Below, one piece after another: positions 8,937 to 17,423 of a DNA stretch of 64,000 nucleotides; position 1 is the stretch's first letter; every line of letters starts with the position of its first letter. The position numbers and the translations under genes were made by a program. The notes under the pieces were generated by a model. It was not told where the DNA came from, did not search any database, and was given only the letters and a program-made list of their open reading frames with translations. Origin of the DNA: Micavibrio_B sp964399985 (lineage in GTDB: Bacteria > Pseudomonadota > Alphaproteobacteria > Micavibrionales > Micavibrionaceae); contig CAYNRY010000001.1 in the NCBI GenBank assembly GCA_964399985.1, forward strand, positions 1,054,001 to 1,118,000, written 5' to 3'.

Positions 8937-9923
8937 ATGGCACGTCCAGGTCGTCCGGCAATGCCGAAGCCAACACTTTCTAAATGGGTAGATTCCTTTC
9001 TGGATATGCTCACCACAGAACGTGGCGCAGCATTGAACACACGTCATGCCTACTGGCGTGACCTTGCTGATGTCAGCCTCTTTATCCGCGGAACCCGCAA
9101 AAAAGAGATCGAGAACGCGACAGCGGATGATCTGAAATCTTACTTGGCCGACCTCGCTGGTAAAATCCATGTAAAAGGCCAGAACAAGAACCAGATAGCC
9201 GTTCGCACAGTTGCGCGTCGTCTCTCTGCCCTTCGCCAGTTCTACCGTTACCTCGTTTCCGAAAACGTCCGTCAGGATGATCCGACATCTGCGATTGAAT
9301 CACCGAAACAAACCCGCACTCTCCCAAAGACATTGGCTGAGAGCGAAGTCGACGCCTTGATCAAATCCGCAAGCGAACAAGGCGGAGCGGAAAGCGTACG
9401 TCTGGTATGTCTTCTCGAAATGCTATATGCGACAGGCCTTCGCGTTTCCGAACTCGTAGGTTTGCCAATGGCTGCAATTTCCGAAGGAAACCAATTCATT
9501 ATGGTCGAAGGTAAAGGCGGACGTGAGCGTATGGTTCCCTTGTCCGACTCTGCTCAAAAGGCTGTGGCTCGTTATCTCGAGCTTCGCAATCAATTCGTAT
9601 CCGGCGAAAACATGGCAAACCAGTCCAAATGGTTGTTCCCATCCCGTACATCGGATAGCGGTCACTTGACACGTCAACGTTTTGCCCAGCTCTTAAAAGA
9701 TCTGGCACGCGCTGCAAAAATCGACGAAGAACGCGTATCTCCGCATATTCTGCGCCACGCTTTCGCAACTCACCTTCTTTCCAACGGTGCGGACCTTCGC
9801 GCTGTCCAGAAGATGCTGGGTCATGCCGATATCGCGACGACACAAATCTACACACATATTCTTGGCAAGAAGCTCAAGAAAACCGTCGAGGAAAAACATC
9901 CTCTCGGCAAGAAAACAGCTTAA
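8937..9923 (+). CDS. xerD: XerC/XerD-type tyrosine recombinase
   Basis: The protein has 328 residues if started at the ATG at 8937, which follows TAGGAGA at seven bases; an in-frame ATG at 8898 lies inside the upstream gene and has no such site. The N-terminal SAM-like DNA-binding domain (about 10-115) is followed by the catalytic domain. Catalytic residues visible are Arg in ATGLRVSELVG, His-xx-Arg in SPHILRHAFATHLL, His in MLGHADIATT and Tyr in TQIYTHI. Such enzymes resolve chromosome dimers at dif with FtsK. Xer upstream of accA is a common alphaproteobacterial arrangement, which favours a housekeeping XerD over a mobile-element integrase. XerC remains possible. Confidence 0.85.
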   Translation: MARPGRPAMPKPTLSKWVDSFLDMLTTERGAALNTRHAYWRDLADVSLFIRGTRKKEIENATADDLKSYLADLAGKIHVKGQNKNQIAVRTVARRLSALRQFYRYLVSENVRQDDPTSAIESPKQTRTLPKTLAESEVDALIKSASEQGGAESVRLVCLLEMLYATGLRVSELVGLPMAAISEGNQFIMVEGKGGRERMVPLSDSAQKAVARYLELRNQFVSGENMANQSKWLFPSRTSDSGHLTRQRFAQLLKDLARAAKIDEERVSPHILRHAFATHLLSNGADLRAVQKMLGHADIATTQIYTHILGKKLKKTVEEKHPLGKKTA

Positions 9924-9945
9924 GGCTCATTTCTCATAAAATATT

Positions 9946-9987
9946 CAAATCAGGCAGGATCCCATTTGTCAGGACCTGCCTGATTTG
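9946..9987 (+). terminator. 13-bp perfect inverted repeat between xerD and accA
   Basis: CAAATCAGGCAGG (9946-9958) pairs perfectly with CCTGCCTGATTTG (9975-9987) across a 16-base loop. It is followed by TTATTGT, not a clean T-run, so it may be a weak terminator or an mRNA-stabilising hairpin. It lies 22 bases after the xerD stop and 43 bases before accA. Confidence 0.55.
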
Positions 9988-10030
9988 TTATTGTCCCCCA
10001 CGTTTTCAAACTAACTAAAGGATACTGATC

Positions 10031-10978
10031 ATGGCTGCCATGGACTTCGAAAAACCGATATTGGAACTCGAAGGAAAAATTGCTGAATTGCGTCACATGA
10101 CCAGCAGCAAGGATTTCAACATCGCGGAGGAACTGACCCGCCTTGAAACAAAGTCGGAGAAATTGCTGAAGACCACTTACAGCAAACTCACCCCTGCGCA
10201 AAAAGTACAGGTTGCGCGTAATGGCGACCGTCCGCATTTTATCGACTATGTCGCAGCTTTAATCGAAGATTTTACACCGCTTGCCGGTGACCGCCAGTTT
10301 GCGGATGATCAAGCCTTGATTGGCGGTCTTGGCCGTTTCCGGGGGCGCTCCGTTGTCATCATGGGCCATGAAAAAGGTCACGACACAGAAACCCGCATCA
10401 AACATAATTTCGGTATGGCCAAACCCGAAGGTTACCGCAAGGCACAGCGCCTGATGGAAATGGCGTCTCAATTCCAATTACCTGTCGTAACCCTTGTTGA
10501 TACGGCTGGCGCTTATCCGGGCGTCGAAGCCGAAGCACGCGGCCAGTCGGAAGCTATCGCCCAATCCATCGCGTCCTGCCTGCGCCTGCGTACACCTATG
10601 GTATCCGTCATTATCGGCGAAGGTGGTTCAGGCGGCGCGATTGCCATCGCGACAGCAGACCGCGTCTTTATGCTCGAGCATTCGATTTATTCTGTTATTT
10701 CGCCTGAAGGCTGCGCCTCTATCTTGTGGCGCTCCGCGGCCAATGCGGAAGAAGCCGCAACAGCGCTGAAGCTGACTGCTCAAGATCTAGTAGGCATGAA
10801 ACTCGTGGACGGTATTATCGAGGAGCCGCTCGGCGGAGCGCATCGCGGTAAAGCTGCCACTATCGAAGCCGTCGGCAACCAGATCGAAAAGTCGCTCAAT
10901 GAAATGTCACCTTGGGATCCTGAGCGCCTGATTAAGCGCCGTCAGCAAAAATATCTGGCGATGACGCGGGTTAATTAA
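10031..10978 (+). CDS. accA: Acetyl-CoA carboxylase carboxyltransferase subunit alpha
   Basis: The protein has 315 residues, the usual length. It forms the alpha2beta2 carboxyltransferase with AccD, moving the carboxyl group from biotin to acetyl-CoA in the first step of fatty-acid synthesis. The crotonase-like fold shows GHEKGHDTETRIKHNFGM, the conserved TLVDTAGAYPGVEAEARGQ and the oxyanion-hole region GEGGSGGAIAIATADRV. An AAGGAT site precedes MAAMDF; a second ATG three codons later is less likely. Its stop abuts, with no spacer, the stop of the convergent RHH gene. Confidence 0.97.
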   Translation: MAAMDFEKPILELEGKIAELRHMTSSKDFNIAEELTRLETKSEKLLKTTYSKLTPAQKVQVARNGDRPHFIDYVAALIEDFTPLAGDRQFADDQALIGGLGRFRGRSVVIMGHEKGHDTETRIKHNFGMAKPEGYRKAQRLMEMASQFQLPVVTLVDTAGAYPGVEAEARGQSEAIAQSIASCLRLRTPMVSVIIGEGGSGGAIAIATADRVFMLEHSIYSVISPEGCASILWRSAANAEEAATALKLTAQDLVGMKLVDGIIEEPLGGAHRGKAATIEAVGNQIEKSLNEMSPWDPERLIKRRQQKYLAMTRVN

Positions 10979-11422
10979 TCAATAAACCCATTTATAATCG
11001 GATTGAGGCATATCGGATAGTCCCCTATCCGGTGAAGGGTGCAGCGTTTTCAGATCAACCGTAATCCGAGCTCGTGCCTTCATATTCTCGAAATTGCCAT
11101 GGCCTGCTTTGCTATGTCCTTCTTGCGTCGAAGCCGCGCGATAATACAGCATCAGGAAAACGCGGATTGCCGCAGTTAATGACGTTAGCGGATTCTTGCG
11201 AATATTGATCAGAGAGCAAATATCATGGATTGAGCAATGTTCACGGCGTGAGATGTCTTTTAACGCATTCCACATTTCGGGTTCCAGCCGGACCGATGTC
11301 CGCCGTCCCAATATAGTGATGTTTTTACTGACGAGCGTACTCTTCGGCGCGTCGTCATGTTCTTCGGATTTATAAGTATGATTATCAATTGAATGATAAT
11401 TCATCGTTTGATTGAAGTTCAT
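10979..11422 (-). CDS. Ribbon-helix-helix (RHH_4-type) DNA-binding protein
   Basis: The protein has 147 residues. The central part (about 30-95) reads LVSKNITILGRRTSVRLEPE followed by MWNALKDISRREHCSIHDIC and, after LINIRKN, a helix with 'TAAIRVFLMLYYR'. This matches the RHH_4 family common in alphaproteobacteria, in which a strand (RRTSVRLEPE) contacts DNA as a dimer. The first 25 residues are polar and probably disordered. The C-terminal 40 residues are basic. GGGAGGATAAA precedes the start. Target genes are unknown. Confidence 0.75.
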   Translation of the reverse strand: MNFNQTMNYHSIDNHTYKSEEHDDAPKSTLVSKNITILGRRTSVRLEPEMWNALKDISRREHCSIHDICSLINIRKNPLTSLTAAIRVFLMLYYRAASTQEGHSKAGHGNFENMKARARITVDLKTLHPSPDRGLSDMPQSDYKWVY

Positions 11423-11540
11423 TTTATCCTCCCATAAGACTATGTCCTAAGAGACTATATACCTAAAATTTCAACGATTACAACCTGTGCGGCAAGAATT
11501 ATTATAAAATACACTCTGCAAGTGTACTTAAATTCCATAT

Positions 11541-11813
11541 TTAGGCGGCATTTGCCTTTATTTGTAAAGCATGGACAGGCGGGATGAAGCCTTCCAAGAC
11601 AGTATAAACCATCCGGTGTTTCTCTACATGGGTTTTACCGGCAAACAACTTTGAAACAATATGGATCTTAAAATGGCTCTCGCCTTTGCCATTATGCCCG
11701 GCATGACCGATATGCTTGTGAGAATCGTCAATTACCTCAAGAACTTCTGGCGAGAAGCTTTCGGTTAATTTATTTATCATTTGCTCACGGATAGTCTGGA
11801 ATTCTTCGGTCAT
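11541..11813 (-). CDS. bolA: BolA family protein
   Basis: The protein has 90 residues. It has the BolA fold, with helix 'IREQMINKLTESFSPEVLEV', then DDSHKHIGHAGHNGKGESHF and the conserved C-terminal 'KTHVEKHRMVYTVLE'. The conserved His in 'KTHVEKHR' and the loop His/Asp residues can bind Fe-S clusters together with monothiol glutaredoxin. A role in iron-sulfur trafficking or regulation is likely. It is divergent from the J-domain gene with only 21 bases between starts. On the minus strand TATAAT sits just before its AAGGATT Shine-Dalgarno, so a short leader is possible. Confidence 0.92.
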   Translation of the reverse strand: MTEEFQTIREQMINKLTESFSPEVLEVIDDSHKHIGHAGHNGKGESHFKIHIVSKLFAGKTHVEKHRMVYTVLEGFIPPVHALQIKANAA

Positions 11814-11834
11814 AATCCTTTATTATAGAAGTTA

Positions 11835-12458
11835 ATGCCTAAAATACACCTGAAACCGAACTCTCCTGAATTTGCTGATAAGGCGGAAAAGCCCGAAGGG
11901 AATAATTCACCCAAATCCCGAGCCTGCGAAATGCCAGGCTGCGCGGAGCATGGAGAGCACCGGGCTCCCAAAAACCGTGAACTTTCGGATTATTACTGGT
12001 TCTGTAAGGATCATGTGCAGGAGTACAATAAGGCCTGGAATTTCTTCGAGGGCATGAGTATCGCCGATATGGAAGAACATATCGCCCGTGCGACCGTTTG
12101 GGACCGCCCTACCCGCCGCTCTGACGCCGCCGGGAACGCGGAAGCCATCAAACGCAAGGCGTGGCAGACCTACCACTTTACCGATGACGAGCCGCCCAAA
12201 GACTACACGCAAGACCGCAGCCGTTATGCCGGAAACCGCCAGACGCCGGAATTCGAAGCCTTGGCTATTATGGGGCTGGAGCCACCGGTTGATCTGGACA
12301 AGATTAAATCCCGGTATAAGGCTCTGGCGAAAAAACATCACCCTGATCTGAACAGGGACGATCCCAATGCCGAAGAACTTCTCAAAAAAATCAATATGGC
12401 CTATACAGTATTAAAGCTCGCCTACCAGAAATTCGGCGATATGACGCAGCCCGCATAA
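11835..12458 (+). CDS. J-domain (DnaJ-like) protein
   Basis: The protein has 207 residues. The J domain is C-terminal (about 140-200), with the diagnostic HPD in KKHHPDLNRDDPNAEELLKK. The N-terminal part has several Cys/His residues (CEMPGCAEHGEHRAPKNREL and WFCKDH) that could form a zinc site. It should stimulate the ATPase of DnaK or HscA-type Hsp70. The order bolA / J-protein / cobS / cobT is a recurring alphaproteobacterial arrangement. It lies 10 bases upstream of cobS, in the same direction. Confidence 0.85.
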   Translation: MPKIHLKPNSPEFADKAEKPEGNNSPKSRACEMPGCAEHGEHRAPKNRELSDYYWFCKDHVQEYNKAWNFFEGMSIADMEEHIARATVWDRPTRRSDAAGNAEAIKRKAWQTYHFTDDEPPKDYTQDRSRYAGNRQTPEFEALAIMGLEPPVDLDKIKSRYKALAKKHHPDLNRDDPNAEELLKKINMAYTVLKLAYQKFGDMTQPA

Positions 12459-12468
12459 GGAAAATTAA

Positions 12469-13482
12469 GTGGCAGAATTAAAACAAGAACCTATGACGTT
12501 ATCGTTTGATGTGACACAACTCGTTCCGAACGCCCCACGTTATAATTCCATCCCCGACAAGATGTTCAATGTAAAAGAAACATTCGGGTTGGAGATCGAT
12601 TGGGAAGTCCCGGGCTTTGCGCATGAAATGCCGAACGTTCCGGCGATAGACCCTGCTTATCAGTTCGATCACGATACGACACTCGCGATCCTATCCGGCT
12701 TTCGCTTCAATCGCCGCGTGATGGTTCAGGGTTTCCACGGCACAGGTAAATCTACCCATATCGAACAAGTTGCCGCTCGCCTGAACTGGCCGTGCGTTCG
12801 TATCAATCTGGATTCTCACGTCTCCCGTATCGACCTGATCGGTAAAGACATGATCGTCTTGCGCGAAGGCAAACAAATCACTGAATACAAAGAGGGTTTG
12901 CTACCTTGGGCTTTGCAAAATCCTGTTGCTCTTGTTTTTGACGAATACGATGCCGGACGTCCGGATGTGATGTTCGTGATTCAGCGTGTTCTCGAAGCCG
13001 AAGGTCGATTGACGCTCCTGGACCAGAATGTGGTTATTCGCCCTCATCCAGCTTTCCGATTATTTGCGACCGCCAATACGGTCGGCCTTGGCGATACGAC
13101 AGGGCTTTACCACGGAACCCAACAGCTTAATCAAGGCCAGATGGACCGCTGGAACATCGTCACTATTCTCAATTATCTGCCGCATGCAGACGAAGTCAAG
13201 ATCGTGGCGGCCAAAGTTCCGGCGATGGAGAATGACGCAGGCCTTAAAGATATTGATGGCATGGTTCGTATGGCAGCCCTCACCCGTGAAGGTTTCAAAA
13301 ACGGCGATCTATCGACATTGATGTCGCCGCGCACCGTTATCGCATGGGCCGATAATTTCATGATCTTCCATGACAGAGAACTCGCCTTCAAACTCAGCTT
13401 CATGAATAAATGCGACGAGATGGAACACTCCATTCTGGCAGAATATTATCAGCGTTGTTTTGGCGTTGAATTACTGAAGTGA
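12469..13482 (+). CDS. cobS: Cobaltochelatase AAA+ subunit CobS
   Basis: The protein has 337 residues and a GTG start with AAGGA nine bases upstream. It is an AAA+ ATPase: Walker A GFHGTGKSTHIEQVAARLNW, Walker B 'VALVFDEYDAG', sensor 'RLFATANTVGLGDTTG'. With CobT and CobN it inserts Co2+ into hydrogenobyrinate a,c-diamide in the aerobic cobalamin pathway. The CobS N-terminal signature 'NAPRYNSIPDKMFNVKETFG' is present, which separates it from generic MoxR ATPases. CobN and other cob genes are not in this window. The stop overlaps the cobT start (GTGA). Confidence 0.92.
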   Translation: MAELKQEPMTLSFDVTQLVPNAPRYNSIPDKMFNVKETFGLEIDWEVPGFAHEMPNVPAIDPAYQFDHDTTLAILSGFRFNRRVMVQGFHGTGKSTHIEQVAARLNWPCVRINLDSHVSRIDLIGKDMIVLREGKQITEYKEGLLPWALQNPVALVFDEYDAGRPDVMFVIQRVLEAEGRLTLLDQNVVIRPHPAFRLFATANTVGLGDTTGLYHGTQQLNQGQMDRWNIVTILNYLPHADEVKIVAAKVPAMENDAGLKDIDGMVRMAALTREGFKNGDLSTLMSPRTVIAWADNFMIFHDRELAFKLSFMNKCDEMEHSILAEYYQRCFGVELLK

Positions 13483-15347
13483 CCAGCGGACCGCAAGACA
13501 AACTCGAACGCTTTAAGGACGTCACCGCCGCCGCGCTCCGTGCCGTTGCCGGAAAGCCGCAGGTCGAGATTGCCTTTAGTGCGGTTGAAAGCGGTGATCG
13601 CCGCCTTGCCTTGACGCAGCCAGACAAGGTTCGCCTGCCCGTTCCCGATATCAAATTATCCGATACCGACAAAGCGATTATGCGCGGGGCCGCCGATGCC
13701 GAAGCATTGCGCATTCGTTATCACAATGCGAAGCTTCATGCCAAAACGGCACCGAGCAATGACCGCGCCCGTGCCGTGTACGATGCGCTGGAACAGGCGC
13801 GAGTCGAAGCACTTGGCGCGATAGAAATGAAAGGCGTCGAGCAAAACCTCAATGCCGTTTTAGAGAACAAAGCCAATCGCCTTGGCTATCATAACCAGAC
13901 AGACCGCCATAACGATACCCTCCCCGATGCGCTTCACGCTATTGTTCGCTCCGATTTAACAGGCGAAAAACTTCCCGCTGCCGCACAAAATCTGGCCGAT
14001 CTGTGGCGACCATGGATTACCGAGAAACTCGGTCTTGATAATTTCTCTGAGCTAAAATCAAAACTTGGTAGCCAAAAAGAGTTTTCTTCCTCCGTTAAAA
14101 CGCTTTTGAAAAAACTTGAAATGGACGCAAGCGATCCCTCCGTTTCACCGGATGAAGAACAGGAAAACGAGCAGAATCAGCAGGAACAGAAGCCGCAAGA
14201 GAAGCCTGATGAAAAGGATCCTCAATCCGAAGAAAAAGAAGACGATAAATCTTCCGGCGGCGATATGGCGGAGGAAGATTTCGAGGAGGAGCAATCGGAT
14301 TCCAGTGAAAACGGCGAGGTTGAAGACCAGTCAATCCGCATGGATGATGACGAGGACAGCGATCAGGCTTCCGAAACCAGAGCGCAGCGTCCTGATTTTT
14401 CTGCCGGCCCCGGAACGACCTATGCAATCTATACAACTCAATATGATGAAATCGTCAAAGCCGAAGACCTCGCCGATGATGAAGAGCTGATACGCCTGCG
14501 CGGTATTCTCGATAAACAACTTGTTCATTTGCAAGCCGTCGTTGCAAAACTTGCCAATCGCCTGCAGAGAAAACTTCTCGCAAAGCAGCAGCGAAGCTGG
14601 CAATTCGATCTGGAAGAAGGTTATCTCGACAGCGCCCGCCTTGCCCGTATCGTTGCCAATCCAACAATTCCACTTTCCTTCAAACAGGAAAAGCAAACAG
14701 AGTTTAAAGACACGATTGTCACGATCCTGCTTGATAATTCCGGCTCTATGCGCGGACGTCCTATTACGATCGCAGCCATGTGTGCAGATATTCTCGCCCG
14801 CACTTTAGAACGCTGCGGCCTGAAAGTCGAAATTCTCGGTTTCACCACCCGCGCATGGAAAGGCGGCAAGGCTCGCGATTTATGGATTCAAAACGGCCGC
14901 TCGAATACGCCGGGCCGCCTGAACGATCTGCGCCACATCATTTATAAAAGTGCAGATACGCCTTACCGCCGCGCCCGTAAAAATCTCGGCTTGATGTTGA
15001 AAGAAGGATTACTCAAAGAGAATATCGACGGCGAAGCACTCGCCTGGGCATATAATCGCCTTGCCCCGCGCCCCGAAGAACGCAAAATTTTACTGGTTAT
15101 TTCCGACGGCGCGCCAGTTGACGATTCAACACTGTCTATCAATCCATCGAACATCTTAGAAAAAGATCTGCGCCATGTCATTGACTGGGTTGAACTGGTA
15201 GATAAAGTCGATCTGACCGCCATTGGTATTGGCCATGATGTAACACGCTACTACAAGAAAGCGATGACAATCGTCGATGCCGACGAACTTGCCAGCGCGC
15301 TGGTCGAACGGCTAGAAGGCTTGTTCGAACTCGACAAGCGCCGCTAA
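13479..15347 (+). CDS. cobT: Cobaltochelatase subunit CobT (VWA domain)
   Basis: The protein has 622 residues and a GTG start overlapping cobS by 4 bases. Regions are an N-terminal helical CobT domain (about 1-215), a very acidic, Gln-rich disordered linker (about 216-300), and a C-terminal VWA domain (about 400-615). The MIDAS motif DxSxS appears in TILLDNSGSMRGRP and 'VISDGAPVDDS' follows. The CobS and CobT rings drive the CobN chelatase. Its last bases overlap the stop codon of the convergent acyltransferase gene (15344-15347). Confidence 0.93.
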   Translation: MTSGPQDKLERFKDVTAAALRAVAGKPQVEIAFSAVESGDRRLALTQPDKVRLPVPDIKLSDTDKAIMRGAADAEALRIRYHNAKLHAKTAPSNDRARAVYDALEQARVEALGAIEMKGVEQNLNAVLENKANRLGYHNQTDRHNDTLPDALHAIVRSDLTGEKLPAAAQNLADLWRPWITEKLGLDNFSELKSKLGSQKEFSSSVKTLLKKLEMDASDPSVSPDEEQENEQNQQEQKPQEKPDEKDPQSEEKEDDKSSGGDMAEEDFEEEQSDSSENGEVEDQSIRMDDDEDSDQASETRAQRPDFSAGPGTTYAIYTTQYDEIVKAEDLADDEELIRLRGILDKQLVHLQAVVAKLANRLQRKLLAKQQRSWQFDLEEGYLDSARLARIVANPTIPLSFKQEKQTEFKDTIVTILLDNSGSMRGRPITIAAMCADILARTLERCGLKVEILGFTTRAWKGGKARDLWIQNGRSNTPGRLNDLRHIIYKSADTPYRRARKNLGLMLKEGLLKENIDGEALAWAYNRLAPRPEERKILLVISDGAPVDDSTLSINPSNILEKDLRHVIDWVELVDKVDLTAIGIGHDVTRYYKKAMTIVDADELASALVERLEGLFELDKRR

Positions 15348-17299
15348 AAACCTTTTCTAAAATATTCGGTAAACATATCTTTCAGATAGACAGCACCGTA
15401 ATTCGACAAATGCCCTTCGTTAAAATAAAGGCTTTTGCCATTTGCCTCAAAATAACATTTACGCTCATCACACATCTTTGATTTCGGATCCATGAAAATA
15501 ATATCGCTGCCTTTGTTGCCGTCAATGAAGGCTCCAAACCGTTCATGCCGAACCCTTAGATAAGCTTCTTTATCGAGAGACGTCTTGTTCATGTCCTTGA
15601 TATGATATTGAGCATTGATAGCGAATTGTCGTGGCGGATTAAACGGCGCAAAAGGAACATCGAATAATATATAAACCTTAACACCCATTTTCTGCAATTC
15701 ATCAACGGTGCGCTGCGTCGCAGCCATCGCCATATCGTCATAGCGCTCTTTATATGCCGGATACCAGCTTTGATCACGGAACAAGGATATCGGATTTCGC
15801 ATGCGGTCTGTCCAGTTGGCAGCAAGGAACACATGTTTGATTTTATTTTCTTTGATTAAATTGAAAACACGATCATTGAAGCCAACACAGTCGAAGCCAA
15901 GATCGGCATTTTGTTCATACTTTAAAATCGGCGGGCAACCATGGGCAGTTACAACATAGCCGTTTGATTTATATTCTTTTGAAAGCTCATAAAAAGCCGG
16001 AGCTATGGCATCGGCAAAACTATCCCCCCATAAAACAAATCGAGGAGCAATATCCTGCCCGGCATTGGACTGGCATATCTCACCTTTTTCGAAACGATCG
16101 AATTTTGGTTTGTTACAGCTCTCGCGATAAGGATTTATATCGTCTACTCCCTCGGCATAAGCCACAACTTCTGGAGGTAAGCGCTGCGGTACGCCTTGAG
16201 TGAGATAAATCGCAAGTCCTGCGCCTGCCATAAGCAAAAGCGAAGCAACAGCAGCCAGATAAATATTTTTTGTCGTTGCAAAAACCTGTTTCTTACGAAA
16301 CGGCGCTTCGATAAATTCCCATGATAAAACAGCCAGAACGAATGAGGCCGACAGGCAGGCAAGAGCGACAGGCAGAGTAAACTCAATCAAGCCGCTATAG
16401 CGCGTAAAGGCTAAAATCGGCCAGTGCCATAGATAGAGTGAATAAGAAACTAGCCCGATAAATACAGGAATACGCATCGAAAGTATCTTGCCAACAATAT
16501 TCAACCTATTCGTATTCGACGCGATAATCGCCGCCGCACCGAAGCAAGGCAGTAAAGCGGTTACGCCAGGGAAAAGCGTTTTATCGTCATACAGAAAAAC
16601 ACCAATCGTAATACTGGCAACGCCCAGCCAGCCGAGAATTTCCTTTTTAATGCCGTTTATATTAAAGGGTCTTAAAACTAGCAAAGAGCCGATCAATAAC
16701 TCCCAAGCCCGAAACGGGAGGAGATAAAAAGCCGAGGATGGAGAATTACGGACGATAAAAGCCGCTGCAATAAAGGATAGAATAGAAAAAATGACAAAAT
16801 ACTTGAATACCTTATCACGGCGATATTTCCAGACGGCAAAAATGGCGATCGGAAAGAAAAGATAGAACTGCTCTTCTACGGCCAGCGACCATGTATGAAG
16901 AAGCGGCTTGATGATATTCGTTGTATCGAAATATCCAGCCTGCGTCTTAAATAGAATATTCGAAGCAAAGATGGATTGTGCCGCGGACTGTTCTCCCAGC
17001 AGGCGGTAATCGCTCGGCAGGTATAAAAACCATCCAGCGGCCAGCGTGGAAACGACAACCACGAAGAGCGGCGGCAGGATACGGCGAATACGCCGCTCCC
17101 AGAAATTGATAAAACTGAAGCTTCCTGCCTCAAGGTCTTTCTTGATTAGTGATGTAATCAAAAAACCGGAAATCACGAAAAATATATCGACCCCGACATA
17201 GCCGCCGCTGAAAAGCGTGAAATTGGCATGGCAAAGCAGAACGGATAAAACGGCAACGGCTCTCAGACCGTCAATTTCGGGGCGATAGGCAATGGACAT
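15344..17299 (-). CDS. OafA-type acyltransferase with SGNH domain
   Basis: The protein has 651 residues. The N-terminal Acyl_transf_3 domain (about 1-345) has around ten membrane helices and begins with IDGLRAVAVLSVLLCHANF, which holds the usual catalytic His; 'GGYVGVDIFFVISGFLIT' follows. The C-terminal SGNH domain (about 400-650) shows the serine motif FVLWGDSFADA and a block-V-like NEGHLSNYGA. In typical members an Asp lies three residues before that His; here it is Asn. Such proteins O-acetylate LPS O-antigen, peptidoglycan or exopolysaccharide. No polysaccharide genes are adjacent, so the substrate is unknown. Confidence 0.88.
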   Translation of the reverse strand: MSIAYRPEIDGLRAVAVLSVLLCHANFTLFSGGYVGVDIFFVISGFLITSLIKKDLEAGSFSFINFWERRIRRILPPLFVVVVSTLAAGWFLYLPSDYRLLGEQSAAQSIFASNILFKTQAGYFDTTNIIKPLLHTWSLAVEEQFYLFFPIAIFAVWKYRRDKVFKYFVIFSILSFIAAAFIVRNSPSSAFYLLPFRAWELLIGSLLVLRPFNINGIKKEILGWLGVASITIGVFLYDDKTLFPGVTALLPCFGAAAIIASNTNRLNIVGKILSMRIPVFIGLVSYSLYLWHWPILAFTRYSGLIEFTLPVALACLSASFVLAVLSWEFIEAPFRKKQVFATTKNIYLAAVASLLLMAGAGLAIYLTQGVPQRLPPEVVAYAEGVDDINPYRESCNKPKFDRFEKGEICQSNAGQDIAPRFVLWGDSFADAIAPAFYELSKEYKSNGYVVTAHGCPPILKYEQNADLGFDCVGFNDRVFNLIKENKIKHVFLAANWTDRMRNPISLFRDQSWYPAYKERYDDMAMAATQRTVDELQKMGVKVYILFDVPFAPFNPPRQFAINAQYHIKDMNKTSLDKEAYLRVRHERFGAFIDGNKGSDIIFMDPKSKMCDERKCYFEANGKSLYFNEGHLSNYGAVYLKDMFTEYFRKGF

Positions 17300-17329
17300 G
17301 ATGTCTTTATAAATACACCAAAGCTTTCT

Positions 17330-17403
17330 GTCATCCCTGCGAAAGCAGGGATCCCCCTTCTTATACCAAGAAAAAGACAGATTCCTGCTTTCGCAGGAAT
17401 GAC
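17330..17403. repeat. Palindromic element, full copy, before hisS
   Basis: The left arm is GTCATCCCTGCGAAAGCAGG plus GATC, and the right arm is GATTCCTGCTTTCGCAGGAA plus TGAC, with about 26 bases between them. Each arm is itself palindromic and the two arms are complementary overall. The element fills most of the gap between the divergent acyltransferase and hisS starts and ends 20 bases before the hisS ATG. Confidence 0.85.
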
Positions 17404-17423
17404 AATTCAGATAGAAAACTACT

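Noticed and set aside
9946..9987. dif-like recombination site beside xerD
   Set aside because: The inverted repeat has 13-bp arms but a 16-base centre and no match to the dif core; it is better read as a transcript hairpin.
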